Shown here in pieces: positions 20,742-31,281 of a stretch of 35,862 nucleotides of DNA. Positions within the stretch are counted from its first letter, which is position 1. Each line of letters opens with the position of its first letter. The stretch covers positions 1 through 35,862 of the forward strand of contig JAJTCO010000059.1 of NCBI GenBank assembly GCA_021323265.1. The letters run 5' to 3'. The stretch is from Pseudoduganella sp. Lineage in GTDB: Bacteria > Pseudomonadota > Gammaproteobacteria > Burkholderiales > Burkholderiaceae_D. The notes under the pieces were generated by a model that had not been told where the DNA came from, did no database searches, and saw nothing but the letters and a program-made list of their open reading frames with translations. The position numbers and the translations under genes are program-made.

Positions 20742-22282
20742 GGCGCCCACCTGATGTTCAATGTGAATTTCGCACGCTCGCCCAGGCCGTCGGACGTGCC
20801 GGCCTTGCCCACCAGCTTCACGTTGGGCCGCACGTCGAACGGCAGCTGTTCGATTTCCACCTGCATGCCCGGCGTGCGCGCCAGTTCCTGTGCAAAGCGG
20901 TTCATGCTGAGCAGCACGCTGCGGTAGTCGTCCTGCTCCACCAGCACTTCCGCCTGCAGGCGCACCTGCTGCGATGGCGCCTTGGGAATGCCGATCAGCA
21001 TGGACGATTGGGGGGCGACCAGCGCCGGCGTGGTGGCGCTGCCCGGCACGAGACTGCTGGCCGTCATTGGCGGCACGCCCGGCGCATTCGCGCGCCAGTC
21101 CAGTTGCGTCAGGCGGATCTGCGGCGAGCGCTCCAGGGCCTCGCTCAGCATGGCCATCACGGCCTGCGGCCACGGCCCCTGGCGCGCCACCATCTGGGCG
21201 ATCTGGACGGCAGCCTTCATGTTGGCGGTCTTGTCGACTGCCGGCGGCATGCTCGACATGCTGGTCTCGTAGGCGCTCTTGAACCCCCTGGTCTCCACCT
21301 GCAGGTCCTGGGCGTGGCTGCGCGCCAGGACCGTGCCGATGATGTTCGCCCCGGTCCAGAGCAGGCAGCAGGCGGCCAGCACCGCGCTCGATGCATACAG
21401 CGAGCGGCGGGCGCACCACAGCGAGAAATAGCGTTGGCGGGCGCCCAGCGGGTAGTGGCTGTCCGGCGCCGTGCGCGCCAGCACGCCAAGGAACAGCTCA
21501 TCGGCGCTATCCGAGGCCGCCAGGCGCTGGCGCGCGGCGGCCTCCTGCAGCGGCATCACGCGCCAGTCCAGTAGCGGCGCGCTGCCGGCCGCCGGGGGCG
21601 ATGCGATGCGCGCCAGCGGCAGCAAGGCCTGCACCTGCAGGACGGCGTCGCGTGGCAGCATGTGCGCACCGGCCAGGAACTGGCGGGTGCGCTCGGCCTC
21701 GACTTCGGCGCTGGTGGCGCTTTGCGCCAGGCGCGAAAAGCGCGGCCGGCCGGTCTGGAAATACGTTTGGCGGATGCCGCCGGCGTGCTCCGATACCAGC
21801 AGCAGGTGCGGCTCCCTGCTTGCCTCGTCGCCCAGCAACGCGGCGCTGAGCAGGGCTGGCGAGTAGATCCCGGCCAGCGGCACGCGCTGCGCTTCCAGCA
21901 CGTCGAGCCAGGGCAGGATAAGTGCCGGGTTGGTCAGCGCGGCGAACAGTACGACGTCATCGCGCCGACCTTCCTCCTCCCGGCCCTGCACGATGGCGTT
22001 GCGGAACGGCGTCTCGCGCCATGCCTGCGCAAGCCTGCGTTCGCGCATCGCGATGCCGGCGCGGCCGGGCACGTGCGGCAGCAGGTGGCGCTGGAAGTCC
22101 TCCTCCACCAGGTCGGCCAGGAGCAGGGCGGGCGTGTCTTGCCACCCGGCCAGCCAATCGGTGAACGCCTGCGGGCCGCCCGCCGCCGCGTCGAAACAAG
22201 GCCCGGCGTCCAGGCGGCCGCGCTCCCAGGTCCAGCAGCATATCCGTTCGCCTGTCAGGTGGAGGAGGAGTTTGCGCGTCAT
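20738..22282 (-). CDS. PilM/PilN- or GspL-like platform protein (MshI-like)
   Basis: This 514-residue protein has three parts: a cytoplasmic half (1-290), one transmembrane helix at about 295-320 (SLYASSAVLAACCLLWTGAN) and a periplasmic part. The cytoplasmic half looks like a degenerate actin-like PilM/GspL domain. It retains the overall order but no clear ATP-binding motifs. The periplasmic part includes QLDWRANAPGV and a C-terminal ferredoxin-like segment with LLSMNRFAQELARTPGMQVEIE. A fused PilM-PilN organisation is typical of GspL and of MshI. It follows the second PilC-like gene by three bases. Whether it serves the MSHA system, the neighbouring second system or both cannot be decided from this window. 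Confidence 0.7.
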   Translation of the reverse strand: MTRKLLLHLTGERICCWTWERGRLDAGPCFDAAAGGPQAFTDWLAGWQDTPALLLADLVEEDFQRHLLPHVPGRAGIAMRERRLAQAWRETPFRNAIVQGREEEGRRDDVVLFAALTNPALILPWLDVLEAQRVPLAGIYSPALLSAALLGDEASREPHLLLVSEHAGGIRQTYFQTGRPRFSRLAQSATSAEVEAERTRQFLAGAHMLPRDAVLQVQALLPLARIASPPAAGSAPLLDWRVMPLQEAAARQRLAASDSADELFLGVLARTAPDSHYPLGARQRYFSLWCARRSLYASSAVLAACCLLWTGANIIGTVLARSHAQDLQVETRGFKSAYETSMSSMPPAVDKTANMKAAVQIAQMVARQGPWPQAVMAMLSEALERSPQIRLTQLDWRANAPGVPPMTASSLVPGSATTPALVAPQSSMLIGIPKAPSQQVRLQAEVLVEQDDYRSVLLSMNRFAQELARTPGMQVEIEQLPFDVRPNVKLVGKAGTSDGLGERAKFTLNIRWAP

Positions 22283-22285
22283 GGC

Positions 22286-23482
22286 TCAGATCCTGATGGC
22301 GCTGATCGTGTCGTAAATCGGGCCGAGCACGGACAGCATGATCCATCCCAGCAGGATGCCGAGGATGACCGTCATCGCCGGTTCGATCATGGCTTGCATG
22401 CGCTCGATGCGTTCACGCACTTCGCGGTTGTAGAAATAGGCCACGTTGCGCAGCGTCGCATCCAGCGCGCCGGTCGATTCGCCCACGCGCAGCATGCGAA
22501 CGACCAGCGGCGGGAACAGGCCCACCTGCTTGAAGGCGGCTGCAATCGGCTGCCCTTCCGAAATCAGCTCGCGCGCGCGGCGCATCGCCAGCGCCACCAC
22601 GCGGTTCCCGGCAATGCCTTCCGACAGGCGGATGCATTCGAGGACCGGAATCCCGGCCGAATACATCAGCGCGAAGTAGGTCGCAAAGCGCGCCATGATC
22701 AACTTCTGCAGCACCGGGACCAGGCGCAGCTTGAGGCGGTCGAAGGCGAAGGCGGTGCGTTCGCTGCGCCGCAACTGCCAGCGCACGGCCTGCCAGACCA
22801 CCAGGGGCAGGGCCAGCAACACGTACCAGTAGCGGATGAAGATGTCGGACACGGCGATCAGGGCGCGCGTGTGGAACGGCAGCTCCTGGCCCATGTTGCG
22901 GATGAAGGCCGTCAGCTGCGGCACCAGGTAGATCATCAGGAAGAACACCACGCCGGAGACGATCAGCAGCACGAAGGCAGGGTAGGTGATGGCCTTGCGC
23001 GCCTGCGCTGCCAGTTCGTCCTGCCATTTCAGGCTCTCGGCCAGGTCGCGGAACACTTCGTTCACTTTGCCGCTTTGCTCGCCCGCCCGTACCAGGCTGG
23101 TGAAGCTCTGGTCGAATACTTCCGGATACACCGCCAGCGCGCTGGAGAGCTGCAGGCCGCCCTCGATCTTCTCCACCAGGTCGGTGATGATTTCGCGCAG
23201 GCGCAGGCTGTCCGTGCTGTCGCGCAGGTCGCGCAGGCCGTCCAGGATCGGCACGCCGGCGCTGCTCATCTGCTCCAGGTGGAAGCAGAAGTTGATCAGG
23301 TCGCGCCGCGTGATCGCGCGCCCGCCCAGGCGCAGGTTGCGCACGCGCGTCTCGCGGTAGTCGATCAGGTCCAGCGCCATGCGCTGCAGGCGCAGCTCCA
23401 GGTCGGGCACGTTCAGCGCGTCCATATTGCCCGGCACGATGCTGCCGCGTGCATCCATCGCTCGGTAAATGAATTGCGGCAT
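22286..23482 (-). CDS. Type II secretion F / PilC-family platform protein (second copy)
   Basis: This 398-residue polytopic inner-membrane protein has two T2SSF repeats. The first includes FCFHLEQMSSAGVPILDGL and SLVRAGEQSGKVNEVFRDL. The second has ARFATYFALMYSAGIPVLECI and RVGESTGALDATLRNV. Transmembrane helices lie near residues 165-195, 215-235 and 365-390. It starts one base after the second ATPase gene ends, the usual ATPase-platform pairing. It is distinct from the MshG at 31282, with only family-level similarity, so the window holds two platform proteins. It should transmit rotation from the 23484-25178 ATPase to pilin extraction. Confidence 0.88.
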   Translation of the reverse strand: MPQFIYRAMDARGSIVPGNMDALNVPDLELRLQRMALDLIDYRETRVRNLRLGGRAITRRDLINFCFHLEQMSSAGVPILDGLRDLRDSTDSLRLREIITDLVEKIEGGLQLSSALAVYPEVFDQSFTSLVRAGEQSGKVNEVFRDLAESLKWQDELAAQARKAITYPAFVLLIVSGVVFFLMIYLVPQLTAFIRNMGQELPFHTRALIAVSDIFIRYWYVLLALPLVVWQAVRWQLRRSERTAFAFDRLKLRLVPVLQKLIMARFATYFALMYSAGIPVLECIRLSEGIAGNRVVALAMRRARELISEGQPIAAAFKQVGLFPPLVVRMLRVGESTGALDATLRNVAYFYNREVRERIERMQAMIEPAMTVILGILLGWIMLSVLGPIYDTISAIRI

Positions 23483-23483
23483 G

Positions 23484-25178
23484 TCAGCTCAGCCTCTCAG
23501 TCAGGTCCACCACGCGCGACACTTCATCCAGCGTGGTCAAGCCCTCCAGCACGCGGCGCGCCCCGTCGTCGGCCAGGGAGCGAAAGCCGACGGCGCGGGC
23601 GGCGTTGTGCAGTTCGCGCGCCGGGGCGCGGCGCGCCACGAGTTCGTCGAAATCGGCCGTCATGCGCAGCAGTTCCATGATGGCCATGCGGCCCTTGTAG
23701 CCTTGGTGGGCGCAGCGGTCGCAGGCGCTGGCACGGTAGATCGTGGCGGGCGGTCCGTCCGGCGCCAGGCCAAGCAGGCGGCGCTCCAGCGCGTCCGCCT
23801 CGACGGACTGGCGGCAGTGCAGGCAAACCTTGCGGATCAGGCGCTGCGCCACGATGCCGATGATGTTCCCGGCCAGGACGTCCGCCACCACGCCCAGGTC
23901 CAGCAGGCGCGGGATGGCGCCGACGGCGGAGTTGGTGTGCAGGGTGGAATAGACCTGGTGGCCGGTCATGGCGGCGGCCAGCGCCATGTCGGCCGTCTCC
24001 TTGTCGCGGATCTCGCCGACCAGGATCACGTCCGGGTCTTGCCGCATCATCGAGCGGATGCCATCGGCGAAGCCCAGTTTGGCCGACTCGTTGACCGAGG
24101 TCTGGCGGATCTGGTGCATCGGGTACTCCACCGGGTCCTCCATCGTCATGATGTTGATCGATTCGGTGTTGATGTGGTTCAGGATCGAGTACAGCGTGGT
24201 GGTCTTGCCGCTGCCGGTGGGCCCGGTGACCAGGATCAGGCCGTCGGGACGGGCGATCATCAGCTTCAGCACGTCCAGCTCGTGTTCGGCCAGGCCGAGC
24301 TGCTCCAGCGGGACGATGCCTTTCTGCCGGTCCAGCACGCGCAGCACGATGTTCTCGCCGTGGGTGGTGGGCTGGGTGCTGGCGCGAAAGTCGATCTGGC
24401 GGCTGGAGAACTGGATCGAGATGCGCCCGTCCTGCGGCGCGCGCGTCTCGGCGATGTTCATCTGGCTGATCACCTTCAGCCGCACCGCCATGGCCGGCCA
24501 GTAGGAGCGGTGCAGGCTGCGGATCTGGCGCAGGATGCCGTCGATGCGGTAGCGGATGCGCAGGAAGCTGTGTTCCGGTTCGAAGTGGATGTCGGAGGCG
24601 CCGTTCTGCACCGCGTCGGCCAGCAGGGCGTCGATCAGGCGCACCATGGGCTGGCTGTACTCGTCGCTGGCCGCGTCAAGCGTCACTTCGCCCGTTTCGA
24701 TCTCGTGCAGGATGCCATCGATCGACAGTTCGAAGCCGTAATAGTGGTCGATGGCGTGCGCGATGTCGGAGTCGTTGACCAGCAGCGGCACCAGGGTGAT
24801 GCCCTTGACCAGCATGGCGCTGATCTGGTCCAGCGCGACGATGTTGGTGGTGTCGGACATGGCCAGCACCAGCTGGTCGGTCTCGCGCTCGTAGACGATG
24901 GGGAAGACGCGGTAGCGCTTGGCCACTTCCTTCGGGATCAGCTTGAGCGCGACGGCATCGACCACCAGGCTTTTCAGGTCGGCCGAGCGCGTGTTCAGGT
25001 TTTCGCTGAGCGCCTCGCGCATGGTCGCTTCGGTGACGAAGCCGAGCGCAATCAGCAACTTGCCCAGGGGTTCGTTGCTGCGCTTTTGCTCGGTCAGCGC
25101 GATCCGGAGCTGGTCTTGGCTGATGACGCCTTTCTGGATCAGCAGTTTGCCGAGCGGGATTTTCTGCGTGTCGGCCAT
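23484..25178 (-). CDS. GspE/PilB-family assembly ATPase (second copy) with altered MshEN motif
   Basis: This 564-residue hexameric ATPase has an N-terminal MshEN-type domain (1-150), Walker A GPTGSGKT at 319-326, the Asp and His boxes, Walker B DVILVGEIRD at 383-392, and a zinc-type CLHC...CDRC pair near 440-490. It should power filament extension with the downstream PilC-like protein. The MshEN motif is changed: residue 8 is Pro where the family consensus and the plus-strand MshE have Arg before Leu-Gly, and the second repeat also starts with Pro (Pro37). Gln31 is kept. This predicts weak or no cyclic di-GMP binding. The ATG overlaps the end of the TPR gene by 40 bases and has no clear ribosome-binding site. 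Confidence 0.9.
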   Translation of the reverse strand: MADTQKIPLGKLLIQKGVISQDQLRIALTEQKRSNEPLGKLLIALGFVTEATMREALSENLNTRSADLKSLVVDAVALKLIPKEVAKRYRVFPIVYERETDQLVLAMSDTTNIVALDQISAMLVKGITLVPLLVNDSDIAHAIDHYYGFELSIDGILHEIETGEVTLDAASDEYSQPMVRLIDALLADAVQNGASDIHFEPEHSFLRIRYRIDGILRQIRSLHRSYWPAMAVRLKVISQMNIAETRAPQDGRISIQFSSRQIDFRASTQPTTHGENIVLRVLDRQKGIVPLEQLGLAEHELDVLKLMIARPDGLILVTGPTGSGKTTTLYSILNHINTESINIMTMEDPVEYPMHQIRQTSVNESAKLGFADGIRSMMRQDPDVILVGEIRDKETADMALAAAMTGHQVYSTLHTNSAVGAIPRLLDLGVVADVLAGNIIGIVAQRLIRKVCLHCRQSVEADALERRLLGLAPDGPPATIYRASACDRCAHQGYKGRMAIMELLRMTADFDELVARRAPARELHNAARAVGFRSLADDGARRVLEGLTTLDEVSRVVDLTERLS

Positions 25179-26719
25179 TGTGCTTTATTGTGGCGGCGGC
25201 CAACGCCCAGGTTGAAGGCGTAATCGGCATTGTCGGGCATGGCGTTGAAGGCGCGGAAGTAGCTTTGCTGGGCTTCCGACCAGCGGCCCTGGCGCGCGAA
25301 CAGGTTGCCCAGGGCGAACTGCACGGGGCCGGAATCGGGATGCTGGCGCGCCAGGCCCTTGAGTTTGATCTCGTTGGCTTCCAGGTCGCCGGGGCGCAGT
25401 TCGGCCAGCCCGGCCAGGGCTTCCGGATCGTTCGGGTCCAGTTCCAGGAGGCGCAGGTAGTTGCTGGACGCTTGCCGCCCATCGTTTTCGCGCAGCGCCA
25501 CGGCGGCGGCACCAAGCAGGGCGTCGCGATTGTTGGGGTCCTGCAGCAATGCCTGGTCGTAGTGCCGGCGTGCGCCCGCCAGGTCGCCCGAGCGCAAGGC
25601 GTTGTAGCCGCTCTGCACGGCCGGGGCGATGCTCGCCGGTGCGGCGCCGCGTACAAAACGCACGTCGCCATTTTCGCCAACGGCCGTCTGCAGGCCGCTG
25701 CCTGTCCTGCGCGCCGGCCGTGCCGGCTGCGATCGGGCCGGCGTCCCGCTCGCATGCGCAGGCTGGCGTGTGCTGGTTGGCGCGGCGGCGTCGCGTCCTG
25801 CTGCGTTTTCCGTCGGAGCCATGCTGGCGGCGACGGGCGCGCCCGATGGCGCGGCGGCCGGCCCCGGCCCGCTTTCGGCGCGCGCCTGGCGCGCCGCGCG
25901 TTCGGCGGCGTCGCGCATGGCTTCGGCCCGGATGGCGGGATCGGGGATGGCGGCCAGTTGTTCCGGCGTCGGAACGGTGACGTCGACATTGGGCCGTGTC
26001 GCCGGCGCGGCCGTGCTCTCGGGCGGCTGCAATTCGTTGCTGCCGGCCAGCGCGCCGCCCACTCCCAGCGCGGCGGCGCCGGTACCGTTCACGGCCCCTC
26101 CCGCCGGCGGCGGCGCGCCGCCATCGGCGCCGGAGACGTAGGGCGTTACCGCAATGCCGGCACCGGCCTGGCTGGCCGGCTGCGCAAGCGGCGGCGAACC
26201 GGGGGCCGGCATGGGCACCCTTGGCAGGCTGGCGCCCGGCCCCGGGCCAGACAGTGCGCGCCAGTAGAGGAGGGCGAACACCGCCAGCAGGAGCGCCAGC
26301 GAGGAAACGAGGATGACGAGCCGGCGCTGGGACGAGGCGACCGCGCGCGGTGGGCTGGGTGGATGCAGGCCAGCCCGCACGGGACTGTGGCCAGCCGCGC
26401 GGGCGTCGCCGGCGGTGACACCGGTGGAACGTGGCACATCGGCGCCAGGCGCGGTGGCGCGCGTCGGTTCATGGCGCGCTTGCGGCGGAACAGGGTCGTG
26501 CGCCGCTTCCTGCGCCGGAATCACGGGCGGATTGCCGTCCAGCGGCTCAAGCTTCCAGGCGTCGGGCATGACGGCGAAGGCCGGCCCGCCTTCCATTGGC
26601 GGCGCGGACGGCACGGCATCCTGGCCGAAATGCGGTTCCGCCTGTTCAGGTTCGTGCTCGTTCCCATGCTGGGCCCGCACGCGTTCCGCCTTGCGCAGCG
26701 CCTGCATGAGCAAGCTCAT
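25139..26719 (-). CDS. mshN: MshN-like TPR protein, C-terminus probably truncated
   Basis: This 526-residue protein starts at an ATG overlapping the mshL stop (ATGA). It opens with MSLLMQALRKAERVRAQ, typical of MshN/ExeB-like proteins. A transmembrane helix lies at 133-153. A long Pro/Ala-rich periplasmic linker (155-345) leads to about four TPR units (365-505) with SGDLAGARRHYDQALLQDPN and LELDPNDPEALAGLAEL. The last TPR breaks off after NADYAFNLGV and continues as a basic, non-TPR tail RRHNKAQWPTRRKSRSANC that overlaps the start of the ATPase gene. This looks like a 3' deletion or frame change. The gene symbol rests on position after mshL and on architecture. Confidence 0.75.
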   Translation of the reverse strand: MSLLMQALRKAERVRAQHGNEHEPEQAEPHFGQDAVPSAPPMEGGPAFAVMPDAWKLEPLDGNPPVIPAQEAAHDPVPPQARHEPTRATAPGADVPRSTGVTAGDARAAGHSPVRAGLHPPSPPRAVASSQRRLVILVSSLALLLAVFALLYWRALSGPGPGASLPRVPMPAPGSPPLAQPASQAGAGIAVTPYVSGADGGAPPPAGGAVNGTGAAALGVGGALAGSNELQPPESTAAPATRPNVDVTVPTPEQLAAIPDPAIRAEAMRDAAERAARQARAESGPGPAAAPSGAPVAASMAPTENAAGRDAAAPTSTRQPAHASGTPARSQPARPARRTGSGLQTAVGENGDVRFVRGAAPASIAPAVQSGYNALRSGDLAGARRHYDQALLQDPNNRDALLGAAAVALRENDGRQASSNYLRLLELDPNDPEALAGLAELRPGDLEANEIKLKGLARQHPDSGPVQFALGNLFARQGRWSEAQQSYFRAFNAMPDNADYAFNLGVGRRHNKAQWPTRRKSRSANC

Positions 26720-28539
26720 AGGTCCCCCGCGGGTTTGTCCGGCATGAGGTAGCGGTAGTCGCGGTAGTCGCCCGCAATGCTGGCGTCCTTGACCACGATG
26801 GGCCGCAGGAAGATCACCAGTTCGGTCTTGCTGGCGGTCTCATTCCGGTACGAGAACAGGTTGCCGATGACCGGCATGGTGCTGATCAGGGGAATGCCAT
26901 CCTTGGTATTGTCGACCGAATCCTGCATCAAGCCGCCCATCACGGCCACCTGGCCGCTGTGCACCTTCAGCACCGACTCCAGTTCGCGCGCCTGGATGAT
27001 TGGAACGCGGCTGATCACGCCCAGCTTGCGCAGTTCGGGATTGGGGTCTTCCACCGAGCCGACGATGCGCGTGATGGTTGGCCGCACGTTCAGGGTGACT
27101 TCGCCGTCGGCGGAAATCTGCGGCGTCACGCTCATCACGAAACCGACCGGCACCGTCTCGACCTTGGATTCATACGTGGCGGGGGTGGCGATGGTGCCGT
27201 TGGAGGTCAGCACGGCCGGCGTGACCTTCAGCGTGAAGAAGATGTTGTTGTCCACTACCTTCAGCAGGGCCGTCTGGTTGTTCAGCACGCTGATCTTCGG
27301 GCTGCTCAACACCTTCACCTTGCCGAACGATTCCAGCAAGGAGATGGTGGCGCTGATATTGCCGAAACGGGTGACCGGATTGGCATAGTCGAAGATGAAG
27401 AAGCCCTGCGAAGTGCCCGGCAGCACGCCCGTGGGCAACGGAACGTTGCCTACCTGGCCCTGGCCAAGCTTGCCGTGCGCGTTGATGCGCGACCAATTGA
27501 TGCCCTGCTGGTACTGGTCGCTCAGCTTCACTTCGATGATGGTCGCCTCGATCAGCACCTGGCGCTTGGCGGTGGACAGGACGATGTCCAGGAACTCCCG
27601 TACTTTCTCATGCTGGCGGCTGGTCGCGCGTACCGACAGCAGGCCGCCTTCCGGATTGGCGACCACCGAAGCCGATGTCCGGCTCTGGGAGGAAGCCGCG
27701 GCGCCGAATGCCGTGGCCCCGGCCGGGCCGCCCGTCGCGCTGCGCGCCTGCGCCGCCGCGGCTTGCGCACCCGGATAGCCGCCTTCCGGCACACCCGCAC
27801 CGGCGGCGGGAGCGGCCTGCACCTGCTGCAGCAAGGCATTGGCCTGTTCCCGCATCTGGGCCAGTGGATCGGTGAGCGAATCGTTCAGCGTGGTGGTGCG
27901 CAGCATGTCGCGCACGTTCTTCTCCATGCTGTACCAGAAGTTGTTTTCGGAGCGGTTGGCCACCGACGTGGTTGAATTGTTGTTGCCGCCCCCGCCCAGC
28001 GACACGTTGGCCGTCGGCACCGGGTTCGATGGCGTGCCGCCGGCCGCCGAGCCGCCCGTGGTGGAAATCTGCGTGGCGATGCTCACGCTGCTGTTGGTGC
28101 TGCGCGCCATATTCACGTAGTCGATCTTGTAGTGGTGCCAGTACGGCTGGTCCGGCAGCACCACCAGGTTCTTCCCTTGCAGCTCGTAGCGCATGTCGAC
28201 CTGCTTGCCGATGCGCGCCAGCAGTTGCGGCAGCGTCTGGTCCAGCGCATTCAGGGTGACGGTGCCCTCGATCGCCGGATGCACGTCCACGTTCAGGCCC
28301 GCGTCACGGGCCAGGGCAAACAGCACGGACTGCACCGGCACGCGGTGCACGGACACGCTGTAGGTTTCCTGCCGTGCCGCCGGGCGTGGCGGCGGCGGTG
28401 CCGCGCTGCGCTGGACAGGCTCCGGGATCGCGCCCGCGGCCGGCGCGGGCTCGGCCACATGGGTGGGGGACAGGGGAAGCTGCGGCGTAGCACAAGCCCC
28501 AAGCAAGACGCATAACAGGGAAGCCGGAAGGTTCTTCAT
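26716..28539 (-). CDS. mshL: MSHA-type pilus secretin MshL
   Basis: This is a 607-residue outer-membrane secretin lipoprotein. I start it at 28539 so that the lipoprotein signal MKNLPASLLCVLLGAC (Cys16) is at the N-terminus; an in-frame ATG seven codons upstream is possible. After a Pro/Ala linker come the STN/N0-like domain (YSVSVHRVPVQSVLFALARDAG, shown in parts YSVSVHRVPVQ and VLFALARDAG), a Gly/Asn/Ser-rich insert with GGGGNNNS, and secretin N-domains. The C-terminal beta-barrel follows, with VGFVMSVTPQIS and the conserved VPIIQARELESVLKVHSGQ region. It is the only secretin in the window. It sits two bases after mshM and overlaps mshN by four, so all three are co-transcribed. Confidence 0.92.
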   Translation of the reverse strand: MKNLPASLLCVLLGACATPQLPLSPTHVAEPAPAAGAIPEPVQRSAAPPPPRPAARQETYSVSVHRVPVQSVLFALARDAGLNVDVHPAIEGTVTLNALDQTLPQLLARIGKQVDMRYELQGKNLVVLPDQPYWHHYKIDYVNMARSTNSSVSIATQISTTGGSAAGGTPSNPVPTANVSLGGGGNNNSTTSVANRSENNFWYSMEKNVRDMLRTTTLNDSLTDPLAQMREQANALLQQVQAAPAAGAGVPEGGYPGAQAAAAQARSATGGPAGATAFGAAASSQSRTSASVVANPEGGLLSVRATSRQHEKVREFLDIVLSTAKRQVLIEATIIEVKLSDQYQQGINWSRINAHGKLGQGQVGNVPLPTGVLPGTSQGFFIFDYANPVTRFGNISATISLLESFGKVKVLSSPKISVLNNQTALLKVVDNNIFFTLKVTPAVLTSNGTIATPATYESKVETVPVGFVMSVTPQISADGEVTLNVRPTITRIVGSVEDPNPELRKLGVISRVPIIQARELESVLKVHSGQVAVMGGLMQDSVDNTKDGIPLISTMPVIGNLFSYRNETASKTELVIFLRPIVVKDASIAGDYRDYRYLMPDKPAGDL

Positions 28540-28541
28540 GC

Positions 28542-29420
28542 TTATCGCCGCGGGAAACAAGTTGCCAGGAGTCTATCGAAAACGATCATACTGCGATTGC
28601 CCAGGAGCGCCGCGCACGAATAGCGGCTATCTTCGATCGCCTGGCGCACGTGGTAAGAATTGACGTACGGCAAGTCTTCGGCATAGGCCGCCATCAGCGA
28701 TTTGTCCGCCAGCACGTTGATGCGGCGCACGATGCCCTGTGAGCTGCGCGCGATCAAGTGCACGGCGCCACGGCTGAACAGTTCCGGCCCTTGATAGCCG
28801 GCCGCGCGCAGGCGGTGCGACAGGAAGAAGGGGATCTGGTCGCGCGGCATGGGCGGCACGGTGAAGCTGTGCGTGATGCGCTCGCGCAGCTGGCGCATGC
28901 GCGGCAGGGACAGGTGTTCGTCCAGTTCCGGCTGGCCGAACAGCACGATCTGCAACAGCTTGCTGCGCGCCGTCTCCAGGTTGGTCAGCAGGCGGACTTC
29001 CTCCAGCGTCTCGAGCGGCATCGCCTGCGCTTCCTCCACCAGCAGTACCACGCGATGGCCGGCAGCATGGCGCCGGATCAGCTCCGCATGCAGCGCCCGC
29101 ACCACCTCGTCCGCGCGGCGCCCGGCCGTATCCAGGCCCAGCTCGGCGGCAATCGCATGCAGGACTTCCTGCGGGCACAGGGTTGGGTTGACCAGGTAAA
29201 GCACATCCACCCCGTCCGGCAGGCGGGCTTCCAGCATGCGGCACAGCATCGTCTTGCCGCAACCAACCTCGCCGGTCACCTTGACGATGCCTTCGCCATG
29301 GGTGACAGCGTACAGGAGGGCGGAAAGAATCTCGCCGCGCGTGTTCCCGCTATAGAAAAAGGCAGGGTTCGGCGTGATGCCGAACGGTGCCTCATGCAAG
29401 CCAAAGTGCTGCGTATACAT
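28542..29420 (-). CDS. mshM: MshM/ExeA-like AAA ATPase
   Basis: This is a 292-residue AAA ATPase of the ExeA/MshM type. I start it at 29420, where AAGGGA precedes MYTQHFGLHEAPFGITPNP, the conserved N-terminus of this family; a frame 40 codons longer exists but is not family-like. Walker A GEVGCGKT is at 50-57, Walker B VVLLVEEAQ at 124-132, and a sensor/arginine region follows with RERITHSF and GIVRRINVLAD. There is no C-terminal peptidoglycan-binding domain, unlike ExeA. In MSHA and type II systems such ATPases assist secretin assembly. It is the first gene of the minus-strand filament operon, divergent from mshE across 153 bases. Confidence 0.9.
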   Translation of the reverse strand: MYTQHFGLHEAPFGITPNPAFFYSGNTRGEILSALLYAVTHGEGIVKVTGEVGCGKTMLCRMLEARLPDGVDVLYLVNPTLCPQEVLHAIAAELGLDTAGRRADEVVRALHAELIRRHAAGHRVVLLVEEAQAMPLETLEEVRLLTNLETARSKLLQIVLFGQPELDEHLSLPRMRQLRERITHSFTVPPMPRDQIPFFLSHRLRAAGYQGPELFSRGAVHLIARSSQGIVRRINVLADKSLMAAYAEDLPYVNSYHVRQAIEDSRYSCAALLGNRSMIVFDRLLATCFPRR

Positions 29421-29484
29421 ATGCGAGCGTCCCTTCGTGGAACTGGCCCTGCAATTTGAACACTTATCGCGAGAATTCGTCGCG

Positions 29485-29518
29485 CGTGTAGCAATCTGGT
29501 AACGCCTTTTGCTATACG
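29485..29518. promoter_or_regulatory. Imperfect inverted repeat in the divergent mshM/mshE promoter region
   Basis: CGTGTAGCAA (29485-29494) and TTGCTATACG (29509-29518) match as inverted arms at nine of ten positions around a 14-base centre. They lie midway between the two start codons. A TACAAT at 29536-29541 could be the -10 of mshE, 33 bases before its ATG, but no -35 at good spacing was found. The arrangement suggests one regulator acting on both operons. The regulator is unknown. Confidence 0.4.
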
Positions 29519-29573
29519 TGCACGATACATTCGCATACAATGCCCTCGACTAAATGGATTCGGGGCATAGGGC

Positions 29574-31280
<1,707 letters not shown>

Positions 31281-31281
31281 C

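Noticed and set aside
19621..25178. A classical type II secretion system
   Set aside because: The operon carries an MshL-type secretin, MshM and a TPR protein, and lacks recognisable GspD and GspG. A type IV pilus-like system fits better.
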